Assembly (NCBI GenBank): GCA_021234155.1
Contig: JAJEKV010000009.1
Location: forward strand, 12,530,546-12,594,545
DNA length: 64,000 nt
Reading direction: 5' to 3'
DNA from: Isoetes taiwanensis
Taxonomy: Eukaryota > Streptophyta > Lycopodiopsida > Isoetales > Isoetaceae
Made by a program: the position numbers and the translations under genes. The notes below the pieces were generated by a model. That model saw only the letters and a list, made by a program, of their open reading frames with translations. It was not told the DNA's origin and made no database searches. Each line of letters opens with the position of its first letter. Positions within the stretch are counted from its first letter, which is position 1. Below are positions 23,339 through 34,811 of this stretch, in pieces.

Positions 23339-23998
23339 AGTTTGTTTTGAGTTATTAATGTATAGTTGTGGTTATGCTGGTTGTGGGAAATGGTTTGTTA
23401 ATAATTATGAGTAAAGCGGGGAAAAAAGTTAGGCGATTATGAGGTCACTTTTCTTGATGTTTCATTATATAAATGGGACTAACTTGTTTGATGTCTTAGT
23501 GGGCTTGGCCCCACGGGCATATACGCATCCCTTTAGTGGGATGCTGTTATGCTTGGATGAGCATGGGAATTTATCTTTGGGGTTTGACTCCCAGGGCTCA
23601 TTATAATTTATGTGGTGGCTGGTGCTTTGAAATGGTATTTTTAGAAGCTAAGGTTTCCAATGGTTAGTATGGCTCTAAAACTTTAAGTCAAATACAATGG
23701 ATTTGACCCCATCTTGACTTGGATCAAGGGCTGAAATTTGATGAGGGTGGACCGTGGAATACGTTGTGCAGTATACTTGCATTCAATGGTCCCAAAAATT
23801 TAGAACACCCAAATGATAATAAACCCTAGATCATGTGGTTTATTAGTCCATAGTCCACAATTCACCATACAAAATCCTTTGGTCAACAAATATTCACCAC
23901 TTGCAATTAGCAAAAAGCTATATTGAAAAGCATACAAAAGTACAATATACTTCTTTAGGTGCTCTTCTATCATAAGTCAGTGCTCCTGGATCATAAAT
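23339..23998. other. Intergenic stretch between the unknown fragment and the ERdj3B 3' side (copy 1)
   Basis: No gene is seen. It includes a small stem-loop gcatccc-tttagt-gggatgc at about 23526-23545. The copy 2 equivalent is 55675-56337. Confidence 0.5.
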
Positions 23999-24098
23999 CA
24001 TCTAATTTTATAACAAAAATTACCAATCTAGTACATGTGAAGGCACAAAGCATCTAATTTTATAACAAAAATTACCAATCTAGTACATGTGAAGGCAC
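23999..24098. repeat. 52-bp tandem repeat, two units (copy 1)
   Basis: Units start at 23999 and 24051, and 48 bases (catctaattttataac ... gtgaaggcac) are identical between them. The repeat lies about 310 bp 3' of the ERdj3B stop. The copy 2 equivalent is 56338-56437. Confidence 0.9.
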
Positions 24099-24406
24099 GG
24101 TACATCCAACACTAAAGATCATAGATATAATGAAATTGGATGCTTATTAAGATGTAGTTGAGATTAATCAAACCCTTGATATTCTTATCATCATTCTTTA
24201 ATTTTTGCACGAACACAAAATACAGACCTGGGGGATTACACATTTCCATTTTGTCAAAAAAATGAAAGCTCCGAAGACCTAGAGCATTGATTAAGTAACA
24301 GTTACATGACAATGGGGTCATGATTCTCTTTTAAGAACCCCATTAGATGAATCAAATCTTTATAATGGTGATTAATCTATCCTTCAAAAATCCCTAGATC
24401 AGATGG

Positions 24407-27061
24407 TTATTGCCCTAATGCTTTTCTTATTGCTTCCTTTTGTGAATCTATAAGTGAAGATGGAAATTCCACTTCAAAAGTTACATATAAATCACCCTTT
24501 TTATCGCTTTCAAATATAGGCATGCCTTCTCCACGAAAACGCCGAACTTCTTTGGGCCTTGTAATCCCCTAAAAGTAATTGGATATAGGTTTATAAGAAA
24601 AAGATGTAAAAAGGTTATATAAACATGACAGCTAACTTTCCCACACTCAATACCTTTGTTCCCAAGTCCACCAAATGACCATCCAGGTGCTTAATGCTCT
24701 TTTCAAATCCTACAAGAGCTTCCAACTGAAATGCAACCAATTTTGATCAGAAAGAACCTTCTTAAGGCAGCTGGACATAAAAAATGATAATGTACCAGAG
24801 AAATGGTGGTTGAGGTGCGAAGGTGATTGCCATCCCTCTCAAATCGGTCATGTTTTTGTGTCCGTACCACAAACTGTAATTGAAAAAATTTCACATAGTT
24901 TCATGTATATCCAGAAACATAATCAATAATGCAGATGATTTACCTTCAGGTCACCTGGGTCACCATCAATAATGGGTTCACCATCTTCATAAAACACAAT
25001 TTCCTGTTGCATAAAAAATGAGATTGGAAAAAAAGCAAAATAGTTGAAGTCAAGATCAAAGCTTAACAATGTCTCATTATGAGCTTTTGCAAGTTGAAAA
25101 TGCTTACATGTCCATCTGTCATTCCTTTCTCGATATCCACTGTTACATGATAGCCATCACGTACATACTTCACATTTGGACATTCATCACAGACCTATAT
25201 GTGATCATCACACAATTTAAAAACGAATTCAACACTTCTTGAGGCCAAACAAAGGAAACTTTAAAATAAAAGCCAAGCGAAATATCAAAATTTCATTAAA
25301 TAATAGCCGTAATACCTGGTGGGTGTATTGTTGGAACATTCCTGGACCAATCTGCCTGTGATGTACTTCATTACGACAATTGCATTGGCGCTTTCCTGGG
25401 GCAGGCTTTAATATATTTTTCTCTCTCCAAATCTGGAATCTCCCAAAACGTTAATTGTTTCAAATTAAGAGAGAATATCTGGAGTTTGTTGGCATTGATG
25501 CTTCTATACCTTGTAGGAATTTCCAATATAGGGTCTTCCAGTGTGGCAAAGATATCAACTTCTAAACATCATCACCCTTTGGTGTCTTTTCCTCTTCCTC
25601 TTGTCCTCCACCAAAACCACCACCAAAGAACCTGTAAGAGAGTTCCCAGAATGGAATTAATAAAATTATAAAATTGTATAATATATCATCTTTTCAACAC
25701 AAACTAAAAGTTACAGCAAGGGGAAATTGGTTTTAGCACGTCTGGACAAAAACACCACGTTAAAATTATATTGGTGATCTGAACTGTGTAATTAACAGAA
25801 TCAAGGCGACAAGGAGATAACTTTGTTGAGGAACCACACAAAATGTCATGGCAAATAATTTGGGTTTCTATCTCTTGAGTGAATGCTACACAGAACATTC
25901 ATTTGTCAAGGGCATGAATCTATACACTCTGAATTTTCAATAGCTCCCCATTAGTTGTTTTGAGTATACACTAAGAGATAAATCATTCATTCTCTCCTGC
26001 TCCAATGATGTCATCATGGAAGAGAAGCGGTGCCTTCAAAACATAAAAAGTAATGGCATTCAAAACTGTAATGTCTTGGAAATGAAATGGGTACTCCATT
26101 AAACAGCAAGAGACATTCTGTGCTGACATGGAAGAGAAATCAGGTGAGACAATAATAATATATGCTGAGGGATCCCTGAGAGATGGCTTATATAATTAGA
26201 GATTTCTCACTAAGGGTTAAATTGTATTAATGGACCATAACCTTTTAGTACAGACTTTTAAGTTGTCTATTAAGCCTATAACAAAGACACGGCTTTCAAA
26301 CATCGCTATAAAACCACAAAGGCAGAAATTAGGAAATAAGAGTTAGAATGCGTTACTGTGAGAAAATATCGTATTACAAAGTTCCTCCACCCGTTTCCCA
26401 TTCCCAGCTTGCTTCAAGCCCTCTTCTCCATAATTGTCATAAATTTGTCTCTTTTCTTGGTCTAGTGGTACTTCATATGCTGGCAAGACAGCAAATACAA
26501 GAAAAAATTAATCTAATCTGAATGCTATGCATAGCTTTTATTCCTAAGAGGTCATATTAGCACTACAACATAGCCCATTTCAATTTAACTATGATATGTC
26601 CTGTTTCTGGCACTTCGAATATACAATAGAAGACAATGTGAAGTTGACCACTTCACATCCCTTGATAATCTCCATTTTACTAATAAACGTACCAAAACAC
26701 GATGATAAAGCAACATACCATTGTTTATCTCTGCAAACTTTTTTTGCCTCAGCGTTTCCAGGGTTCTTATCAGGTGATACTTTAATGCTAGCTTCCTATA
26801 TGCCCTCTTTATTTGTTCTTCTGACGCACTTTTGGGACTTACAATATGTCATAGTAACTTTTCCTGGAAATGGAGAAGTAACACAGTATTTCAGAAAAAC
26901 CACGTTCTATACCGCAGACTTAATTGTAGGATTGACGCATTAAAATAAAAGAATAAATTTTGTTCAGGATATGAAGAGAGCATACCCAACATATGCATTC
27001 AAGATATGAGATGCGAAAAAAACTGCACAGATGAAGAAGCAGACCCAGAAACCAACCACAT
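24407..27061 (-). pseudogene. ERDJ3B: ERdj3B-like DnaJ gene, damaged copy (copy 1)
   Basis: This is a second copy of the gene at 56746-59407. The last six exons (25316-25432, 25108-25194, 24944-25003, 24796-24873, 24654-24725 and 24407-24568) keep frame, splice sites and protein. The first four do not. Exon 1 (26986-27061) is 5 nt longer than in copy 2. The J-domain exon (26719-26863) has lost 4 nt at three short runs and falls out of frame before HPD. Exon 3 (26357-26479) is 1 nt short. Exon 4 (25510-25631) has a net +1 with a stop inside. Homology to copy 2 ends about 245 bp upstream of the start, so the native promoter is missing. As written it cannot make a J-protein. Several lesions are single-base changes in homopolymers, so consensus error is a real alternative for part of the damage. 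Confidence 0.85.
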
Positions 27062-27305
27062 TGTGCAAAACTTGGAAATTTATCTGCTAAGAATTTTGCG
27101 GCTGGCACTGAAGATGGAGCAAATCCGTGTCGTCGAAGAACAATATAATCGCATAACCTACTTCAAGATCCATGATTGCTTGAATCGATCGAGAATAAGC
27201 TGGAGAAAGGGTGTGGAGTATTGATATATTCAACTGGGCGCTGAACCCTACTGCAGCAAGCAATGCAAATATTGAGGAGGGTTAGAAAGGAAAAACTGCA
27301 CCATT

Positions 27306-27960
27306 GAATAATAAGGTCCTTGACCTTGCCAACATCTCATTCATGGATGCCTCAAAATTCCCGCTCTTGAGACTACAAAGCAATAGCCTCCTGATGGCCC
27401 CTGCTTTCACCGCTATCGCCTTGTAAAGGAGGTGTCCATTTCCCTCCCCACATATTCCATACCTACCCTCGCCGCCCTCCTCCCCAAGTAATCCTTGTCA
27501 ATCTTGCTCATTTTTTCATTGCATGCTGTTATCATTACCTCCTCTTGAATTCCCATGCACAAAGCCGTCAGCCTTCTCACGTCTTTGATGATCTGCAGAG
27601 CCCTATGTGGATATCCTTGAGCAAATTTCCAGCCTTCAGATCATTCCTCGGGCCGGCCGAGCCGTAATATTTGTGTCCATTCTTCGCCTTCAACTTCTTT
27701 CTCGCCTTTGAAGAGCCGACCCGCATTGTTTCTACATTTTTGCAAGAACTAACCCACCTAACCCGGATGCTTACAGCGCCAATTGGAAGCAAAGGAGGCG
27801 GAAAGATCAGCGCTACAAAGAAAAGGAAAAAATCCAAACTTCCTCTCGCCTCAAGGAGTAACCAAACACCCTTTTCAAAACCTTGAAACTGCGGAAAAGA
27901 TCTGCACTTATGTAGAGAAGCGCATCTAAAGATCCTAAAATTGCCCAAATGAGGATCCAA
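27306..27960 (-). pseudogene. Unrecognised minus-strand coding remnant in the spacer
   Basis: Product not recognised. A 127-codon open frame at 27577-27960 contains SSKARKKLKAKNGHKYYGSA. A shift then moves to a frame reading LQIIKDVRRLTALCMGIQEE, and a further shift gives KAIAVKAGAIRRLLLCSLK and MNEMLARSRTLLFN down to 27306. The three pieces follow one another in the same direction with little gap, so they look like one former protein of at least 200 residues with two frameshifts. It begins exactly at the duplication breakpoint, so its C-terminal end may have been cut off there. Confidence 0.35.
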
Positions 27961-28655
27961 AGGTCGGGCACGTAACCATGTACCCTCACCGAGACCTAAT
28001 TTGTCTAAGAAACCTCCATGACTACTACATCTATGTCCCTAATGTGTTGAGCCTACAGGTGTCGAAGAAGGATGCCCAATGGAATATCTGCTCAACACCA
28101 AATCTCAGCTTGGGGCACTCATAGTGAATAAATTTCTCTCAAATCAGCCTCCCAAGAAATGGTCAGAATTGTGAGCAAAGAACCCCAGAGATCCCGCCTA
28201 TCGGGCACAAGATGCAATGATAAAAGAAGTTGAATCCAATCCTACAAAACCGATCCTAGAGTTAGTTTCAAAGGCTAGTCCTTTAAAGTGCTTTTGAGCA
28301 AATTAGTGCTTCATTTTAAACTTTGTTCTAGGTTGATGGATTGCTCGAATTTTTCAGAGACATGAGTAATCCCCAATCCCCGGAGAACAGCTTTCAAGCA
28401 AAGCCTCATCCATTGGGTTGGGGAATTCCTCGGCCCTGAAGTTCGAAGCAAGGGCCACTCAGAAGGCTTAACGCTCATTTCTCCCCCGCTTACCTTCCCC
28501 GTACATGGCTTTCATTACGTGGTTTCGATGTCATAGTTTCTCAGAAAGGCTATAGCAAAGGCTCCATCTCAAGGCCATAGATGTGGCTTTTGTTACGTAA
28601 CTTTGATCTCAAAATTTTATGTAGCGCCATAGCTAGACCTTTATTATAAGGCTTC
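27961..28655. other. Spacer, no gene seen
   Basis: This is mixed-composition sequence with only short chance frames, and no repeat or motif was recognised. The last 150 bp run into the degenerate repeat that follows. Confidence 0.5.
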
Positions 28656-28920
28656 TAGATCTCAAATGCATTTACATTTTCCATTTCTACATTTATATAT
28701 ATATTGGTTGCTTGCTCTCAAATGGTAGAGCTCTATATTTACCGAGGCATATAGGTGCATGTAGGGCGTAACTCTCAAATTGGTGGATAGGGCCTCCCAA
28801 AATTTTTGGATCTCAATGCATTTACATTTTTCGCTTCTCTACATTTATATTTACCGAGGCATATTGGTTGCTTTGCTCAAATAATAGAGCTCCACATTTA
28901 TTGAGGCATATGGGCACATG
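28656..28920. repeat. Degenerate direct repeat, period about 150 bp
   Basis: The block gatctcaa(a)tgcatttacatttt, then ctacatttatat, then ttggttgct, occurs at about 28657 and again at about 28809. A further gaggcatat block occurs at about 28745, 28855 and 28900. No coding potential. Confidence 0.6.
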
Positions 28921-29186
28921 TGATGCAGCCCCAAATGATAGGGCTTGCTTTTCACTTTGCCCCTTGCTAAACCTAAGATTGATTACAAGTATTCCACAAA
29001 TGGGGTTTATATTTTCTATGTAGATCTTGTAATTGTGAGCCAAGGTATTCCACAACTCAGAATCTCAATAAAATTTATAGCCAAGGTATTCTTTTGTGAA
29101 AGTTTCAGGGCCAAAAAGAAAAGCAAAGATCGTGAGAAATAGCAAAGAGAAATAGCAAAGATAAAGGCTTTGCCCACAACAAAATA

Positions 29187-29960
29187 TTTTTTTTTTTTTT
29201 TTTTGAAGTTAAGATTGTTTTTTCCATTAATTAATAAAAACCATATATAATGTCACTAATGGGTGTAGAGACATCCCCATTAGTTATGACTTAAAGGCGT
29301 AATTGTCAAGTAGATACAAAATATGACATAATGTTTAAAAAGTAGCAAGATAAAAGCAAACAAAATCTTCGAGATAGACTTTCATGTGTAGAAGTGAATG
29401 CAATAAAACTTTGTCGGGTTGTTGGAGCTAGAATGTCGCATAAATGATCTTCGATCAACCAAGTATCCAAAGCCCCGCAGAAAGACAAAATTGAACCCAA
29501 GCACATGTGTAAAGTGTTAGACAAAGCAAGTTTAAATCTCAGCAATGCTTGTTATGGCAAAATGATGAAGGTGCGTAGATCGAATAAGTAGTGAGGGTGA
29601 ATGTAGGTGAGATGGAAATTATGAGGATCCCATGACTTGGTCAAAGATATGATTATAAACCCAAAGAGAAACCCTCGAGTCAAGGCCGAACTTATAGCTA
29701 TTATGCTCACCCATTGTCCATGAGCGCTTTGTGAATATCTTCAGAGCCATCGCAGAAGAGCAAAGCCAGTGAGATCGACAAAGATTTTGTGAGAGTAGTA
29801 TAATTCTCCTCATTCCGCTTAAGCCGAAGCTAATATCGAGTAATAGGATGTTTTCTTTACTAATTACAAGTAAGTTCTGAGAATTCATTTGTCTTTTTCG
29901 ATATGTAGATGATTCTACCATATGATTGCAAGCTTTCCATCCATACGTAATCAAGCAAGC
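29187..29960 (-). mobile_element. Probable 3' end of a poly(A)-tailed retroelement, minus strand
   Basis: An 18-base T run (29187-29204) is a poly(A) tail when read on the minus strand. Just upstream of it on that strand is an 8-bp perfect stem-loop (ctaatggg / cccattag, 29256-29283), a layout typical of LINE 3' ends, whose hairpins are recognised by the element's own RT. Further upstream a 111-codon open frame (29619-29954) has the direction expected for the end of ORF2, but I recognise no motif in it. It could also be a processed pseudogene. The left and right target duplications were not identified. Confidence 0.35.
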
Positions 29961-30389
29961 TCTAATTTATGGAAGGTTAATGCCCATGAAATCGCCATGG
30001 CGCATTTGGATGAACATAATTCGAGACACATCTATATTCTTGCTCAAGCAAATCGCCACAACGATTCTATTGAGTAGAAACAAATTGTTATTTAATGTTT
30101 TTTTTCTTCATTTGTATTTTTATTAAGCATTTTTCAATATTGGATAAACAAAATCACTTTTAAGATATATAAAATAAAAATAAAGTTATTTTTTCTTTGG
30201 GTGTCTAATATGCACCCACTTTTGTTCTAGAAGATCACAATGGCTTATATTTCTGAGCCCATCAATATCTACGCCAATTACAATACCATATATATTATAA
30301 ATATATGTTAAAAATTAAATATATTGGTCTTCAATGTGCAAAATGATCGCACCGCATTTGTCCAACCTTGTTTGCCCAAGGTTTGATCA
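29961..30389. other. AT-rich spacer, no gene seen
   Basis: This is strongly AT-rich (tatatataa-type runs at 30280-30330) with no recognisable gene or repeat. Confidence 0.5.
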
Positions 30390-31330
30390 CCGATGAGGTC
30401 CTTTGTGAAGGTACTTTTGAGATTTATATGGTCGATGCAACCTCGCTAAGGTAATATTCCCATATTAACATTATAGTAGTATTGGATATATTGCTTCCAA
30501 TAGTATTATATTTTAACTAACTGCTCTTGATAACTTTTATGCTTTTAAGATATGTTGTCATACAATTATCGAGGCAATACTTATATTTCAAGACATTAGG
30601 CATCCATTCATCTTATGCTCCATCTTCTTTGGCTACCGGGAAGGAACTCATTCTAAGGGTCGACAATTTGATGGCTTATTCAACCCTTAAGATGTAGGTA
30701 GGTTCAAATTAACATAACCCCACTTTCTTCATAAGAAAATGGTCCTACACCTCTCCAATGATGCTATACAATGCATCCTATCCCCTCAATTGTCGCTATT
30801 GTAACATCTCGCTATTCCTCTACCTTAAGAGGTTATATGCTTTTTATCTAACACATTAATTTACTAGCCTTAGCTAACATATTTAACCGCTTATGATGGA
30901 TGCGCCCATCATATTTAACACATCTATCGCTAAGCTATGGGTTATCAATTATTTAGACAATTCTAAACCGCAAGGTTTTGTCATCATGACAATTCCTTTG
31001 TCTCAAAAAGACTATGTGATTAATTCTATTTTAGATGTACCTTTCATGTACCATTCCATTTTATATTCTAGAAATCCCCTTTCTTAGTTATTTACTCTTG
31101 TAATATTCCTATCAATTGAATTGATGTCATCATAACAAGTTGACCTGACTTGTTAGATTTTACTTCTTTTCATTCTATTGATTATTCCTTGAGCGATGAG
31201 CTTTATACATGGTCAACAAGTATATCCTAATACCGATTCCTTCTTAGCAAGGGGATCAATCTCACCAAGTGGTTTCAATATGTTGATGTCCTATAACAAT
31301 CGTGTATAATTTTAGTTACCCTACTAGGTG
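30390..31330. mobile_element. Diverged fragment of the LTR element's internal region
   Basis: This aligns in the same orientation with about 5160-6555 (and 37500-38904). Shared landmarks are aaggtaatatt with attggata / ttgcttcc, the ccccactttcttc...aaaatggtcct block, taagaggttatatgctt, the ggttttgtcatcatgacaat block, tagatgtacct and the ggatcaatctcaccaagtgg block, ending at gtgtataattttagtta. It is more diverged than the two segmental copies are from each other, so it is an independent, older insertion of the same family. Confidence 0.65.
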
Positions 31331-32344
31331 GCAGGTGCCCGCCAATGTTGCATAAAATTGGGAGCCTCAGAAATGTCTTGGCCCAAATGAGAAAAGCTTG
31401 TAATAACACGCGATAGTACTTTTTATTAAGTGCTCAATAAATCAAAAATCCTATCTATTGAATGGTCAATTGATCAAAGGTTTCCATTATAGGTGCTTGT
31501 ATTGCTATTCGAGCCCATTAGTCACATATTATCCCCACCCAAATTTGAAATGGAAAAGGCGCGTACGTAAGAAATCCTTTTGTCGTGAAATAGATTCGGC
31601 AACTATGGCCGTTGATCTGAAAGCCGATACCAACTTACCTTATGAATTATTTAACCCATATGAAGAAGTAAGAAAAAATTTCATCACTAAGATGCTAGCA
31701 TGAGATGCACCCTAAATTACCTCTTATAAATATGATGCATCACCATAAGGAAAAGAAGATCTTTGTCAAGCTTGTAAAGAGTTTTGCAATTTAGATGCAT
31801 TGAAGTCGAGACAACATGCATTTGAGCTAAAGAGTATGTTATGGCATACCATGTCTCCTTTTTAAGTTATTTTCTATGCTATTAACATATAGTTAACATA
31901 GAGGACATGCCTTGAACATGCATTTGACATCATCCATAAGGCGATGATTAACAAAGGGATTAGTTGAGTAATGAGACTTACGTGAATGTATAAATCATTC
32001 CATCGTTAAGACATTATTTCAATTTCCAAAATAATTGTGACCGAAAGCCATGGATTCACATAAAAATTTACATGGTAGCCATATCAATCTAAGCTATTTG
32101 AACCTAGTATCTTCTCTAGAAACATGATACACAATGAGATAGGCATCCAAATTCTTCATAACTCAATATGCCGAGGATACTCAAGAAATCGACATTGATT
32201 TTCTTCTCGCTCGCAGTAACATAGAGAACGAATAGTTATACATCTTGTAAATCATAAATACTTGTTAGCAGGAACATGATGCAAAGAACCTATAGTAGAA
32301 ACAATCAAGATTTGCAAGAATGGAAAAATGTGTTTTGATGTAGC
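31331..32344. other. Spacer before copy 2, no recognised gene
   Basis: An 81-codon plus-strand ORF (31458-31703) has a polar second half (VDLKADTNLPYELFNPYEEV) that could be protein-like, but no family is recognised and there is no supporting context. The rest is AT-rich sequence without clear repeats. Confidence 0.35.
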
Positions 32345-32734
32345 CCATTTTCTCTGTCATCTTCGTAAGTAGCCGGGCAGATCATTTGGAATACCACCAT
32401 CACATTCTAGCATAAACCTACTCTAAAGAACACATGTGAGTTTTGAAATATCTACCGTAGTTGTTTCTTTATCTCAGACCCCGTAATATGGTAATCTTGG
32501 GCAAAGGAGTGTGACCTTCGACTGTCGTGGGAAGGCCGTGGTTTGCACACCTCCAACCGGTTTCTTCTCGACGACTCTTCTTTGAATGGCTTGTCTGCAT
32601 TCCCTACATTGCAAAAAATGTTGAGACCTTACGCTTTTAGGGCTAAAACTAAAATTTGTACTCAAAAAGACATACCGGGTTCTAAAAAACGTGAGCCAAA
32701 CAATGTATCCATGGGGAATGATAGTTTTCTTTAT

Positions 32735-33194
32735 CGCCACCGCTCAAGCTACCTCCGTAATACACGCTAGTAGGTCATCCGACACGTAAGAGTGATGTGT
32801 ATGCATTTGGAATGCTTCGCTAGAGATACCGACCGGGCGTAAGCCCCTTCATGCGATGCATCACCATTACGGAACAACTAACTTGGCAAATGCCGCGAGG
32901 CCATTGTTTCAATCTGCCAACTTCAAGAAAAGAAATCATCGAATCTCGCGGATGAGGTGCAAATTTTCAGTCATAGAGCAATGGGGATTGCTAGCATTGC
33001 CTTTGCTTTGCATCAATGAAGATGTTGAAGAGAGGCCCCCAATGTCACATGTTGTTCAACGCTTGAAAGAGATTGGAGCTATGGCGATGCCGCAGTGGGA
33101 TGGAGGTTTCTCATCATCCGTGAGGAGTACCGACTATACAAAGAAGCACAAACCAACCGACATGGACATGAATAATGTAATCCAATATGTTTAA
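32735..33194 (+). pseudogene. Receptor-like kinase, C-terminal kinase lobe fragment (copy 2)
   Basis: This is the copy-2 counterpart of the kinase fragment at 401-859. Near 32795 the bases for SDVYAFGML are present, but the frame shifts before and after. The last third is the best preserved: an open frame ends INEDVEERPPMSHVVQRLKE, followed by a polar tail and a stop at 33194, so the native C-terminus can be read here. The N-lobe, the HRD loop and the DFG motif are not identifiable. A weak LRPYAFRAK-like string near 32620 might be the remains of the region before DFG, but this is speculative. Confidence 0.68.
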
Positions 33195-33479
33195 CGTATT
33201 TCACAAACAATACATCATCCTTCCACAAACCCCCTCGCATTTTTGCTACGTAATACTTTTTATGTGGAGGTGTTCAAAGATAAAGTTTAGGCTCGTAGTA
33301 CATTTTGCATCCCCTTAGCTTTGGTTCGCTATCGCGCCATCATCCCCTCGCCGCAATCATGGCAACAATGTCCGTATGTGGTGCGTGTCCTTTCATCAGC
33401 TTTATCCTACAACAATAATGCAATCGCATCGAAAAGTCACAAATTTACAAAAGCGTAATTTTATGCATGTTAAAGACTT

Positions 33480-34345
33480 CCTTCATAACCTTGTCAAAGT
33501 TTAGTTTTTCTATGGACAAACCGCACTCTATAAATCGTGACTTTATTTTGGTCTAGCTTTTCTTGACCAAATCCAGCCAAGGCATATTTCCTCTTTTTGA
33601 TCCTCCAAGCCGCACCGCAAATAGAAGGGAACCTTGTTGCAAACGTGGTACCGAAATGAATTTTGAAAGGAGATGAAAGCCGAGAAACTTTGAATCTTTT
33701 TTTTTCCAAGGTTATCAATTCTTCTCATTGCAATACATGGCTCGGCTGCACTGGATTATGGATTATACATCTTTTGTGGAAGCTTTAAACTCAAGTAGAT
33801 AATTCAACCTATATTCCAACGCTGGCATACCGCGGTAGATGTCATAGTCAATGTTGGCACAAAGGCTCCGTGAGTTTGGATCAATGCCAATGGTGGATAA
33901 TGATTCCAAAGACCTTATGAAAAACCTCGATTTGATTCTCTTTAGTTGCTCACATTGTATTCCCCGATCTTCCAAAAGCTCATTTATATCCGTAAATAAA
34001 AAAAACACCGTGAGGAGTTGAGATTTTTTCAAACGTGATACCGAAACTAATTTAGAAAGGAGATGAAAGTCGAGAACTTTGCAGATAGAGTGTGGATAAG
34101 TATTTCTAGCTCAACCCCGCTAGCAAGAAGCCTCAAAACCCTCTCGCTTCAAAGGTATATAATCCAACCGCAAATATTCTTATGCCCTTTTTGAGTTAGA
34201 TTGTCGCTGATGCAACATGGGCTTTCGCCACCGGGCACGCCGTCCAATTCAAATCAGAAGGGATGCAAACCGGCGCTGTAGAGAAAGGAAAGAAGTCGTA
34301 GGGCAGGCACATCCGGCCGCCATAGCTAAAAGCTTCATGCTTCTA
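33480..34345 (-). pseudogene. Unrecognised minus-strand coding-like remnant (copy 2)
   Basis: This is the copy-2 counterpart of 1104-2022. An open frame at 33763-34032 contains the same FxFIRSLESLSTIGIDPNS-type peptide plus a preceding 30-residue stretch rich in Glu, Lys and Leu. Downstream on the minus strand, 33494-33718 matches the copy 1 peptide ITLEEKRFKVSQLSSPFKIH with minor changes. Many of the differences from copy 1 are the recurrent CTG/CAG/CGT-type changes described in the findings, so the frame breaks may be sequencing errors rather than real decay. Function unknown. Confidence 0.33.
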
Positions 34346-34563
34346 ACTCGCAGATGATTGCAATCGGGTGGCCCTTCCCGCTCTACAACAAAGCGTAGTA
34401 AGGCTCTCGCTCAATTAAAATTACAAAACCGCCCTGATCTCTACCAAAAATCGGAGAAACCGATTTAGGGCGCGATGCACTATCCAAAATTGTAAGTGAA
34501 ATCGGGCCGTTGAAAATTTTAGGGTTTTATGCACCCACATACACTAAAAACTTTATAATAAAG

Positions 34564-34811
34564 GATGCATTTCTTCCCAATTGTTGACGCTTTAGCTCAA
34601 CTTGGGGCAATCCTTTCACGAAAAATCTAGAAATGCCTTCCAATCCCATTATGGATGTTATCATCCATAAGCCTATTCTCTCACTATAAGATCGTGAGTT
34701 CCTCAATCTTGCTAGCAGCTCATCCCCCTCAAGCTGCCTTCTTTGAAGTAGCAAGGTAACGCTTTTTTCGCTACTCGAGACTTTGGGATCCTCCTCGATG
34801 TAGAGGTCAAC
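34564..34811 (-). mobile_element. Left remnant of the older LTR element (copy 2)
   Basis: This is the counterpart of 2247-2497, ending at the LTR start at 34812. The same junction occurs in both copies, so the nested insertion predates the duplication. Confidence 0.58.

Larger units (their letters stand above)
1..27305. repeat. Segmental duplication, copy 1 (left edge outside window)
   Basis: This block reappears in the same orientation at 32345-59653. The offset stays between about 32,334 and 32,350 along its length, so gene order and spacing are kept. Matching landmarks include the kinase fragment (401 and 32735), the LTR ends (2498 and 34812), the forward primer site (11221 and 43592), the acidic-tail ORF (16322 and 48657), the C-rich tract (17877 and 50210) and the ERdj3B stop codon (24407 and 56746). 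Homology ends at about 27305, roughly 245 bp upstream of the ERdj3B start. The left end is not in the window. It may be a true duplication or two haplotypes placed in tandem by the assembler; the sequence alone does not decide. Confidence 0.93.

Noticed and set aside
23999-24098. CRISPR-like array
   Set aside because: There are only two direct units without spacers, in a plant nuclear context; it is a simple tandem repeat.
29306-29545. Independent gene from the 79-codon minus-strand ORF
   Set aside because: There is no motif; it is AT-rich and better explained as part of the retroelement 3' region.
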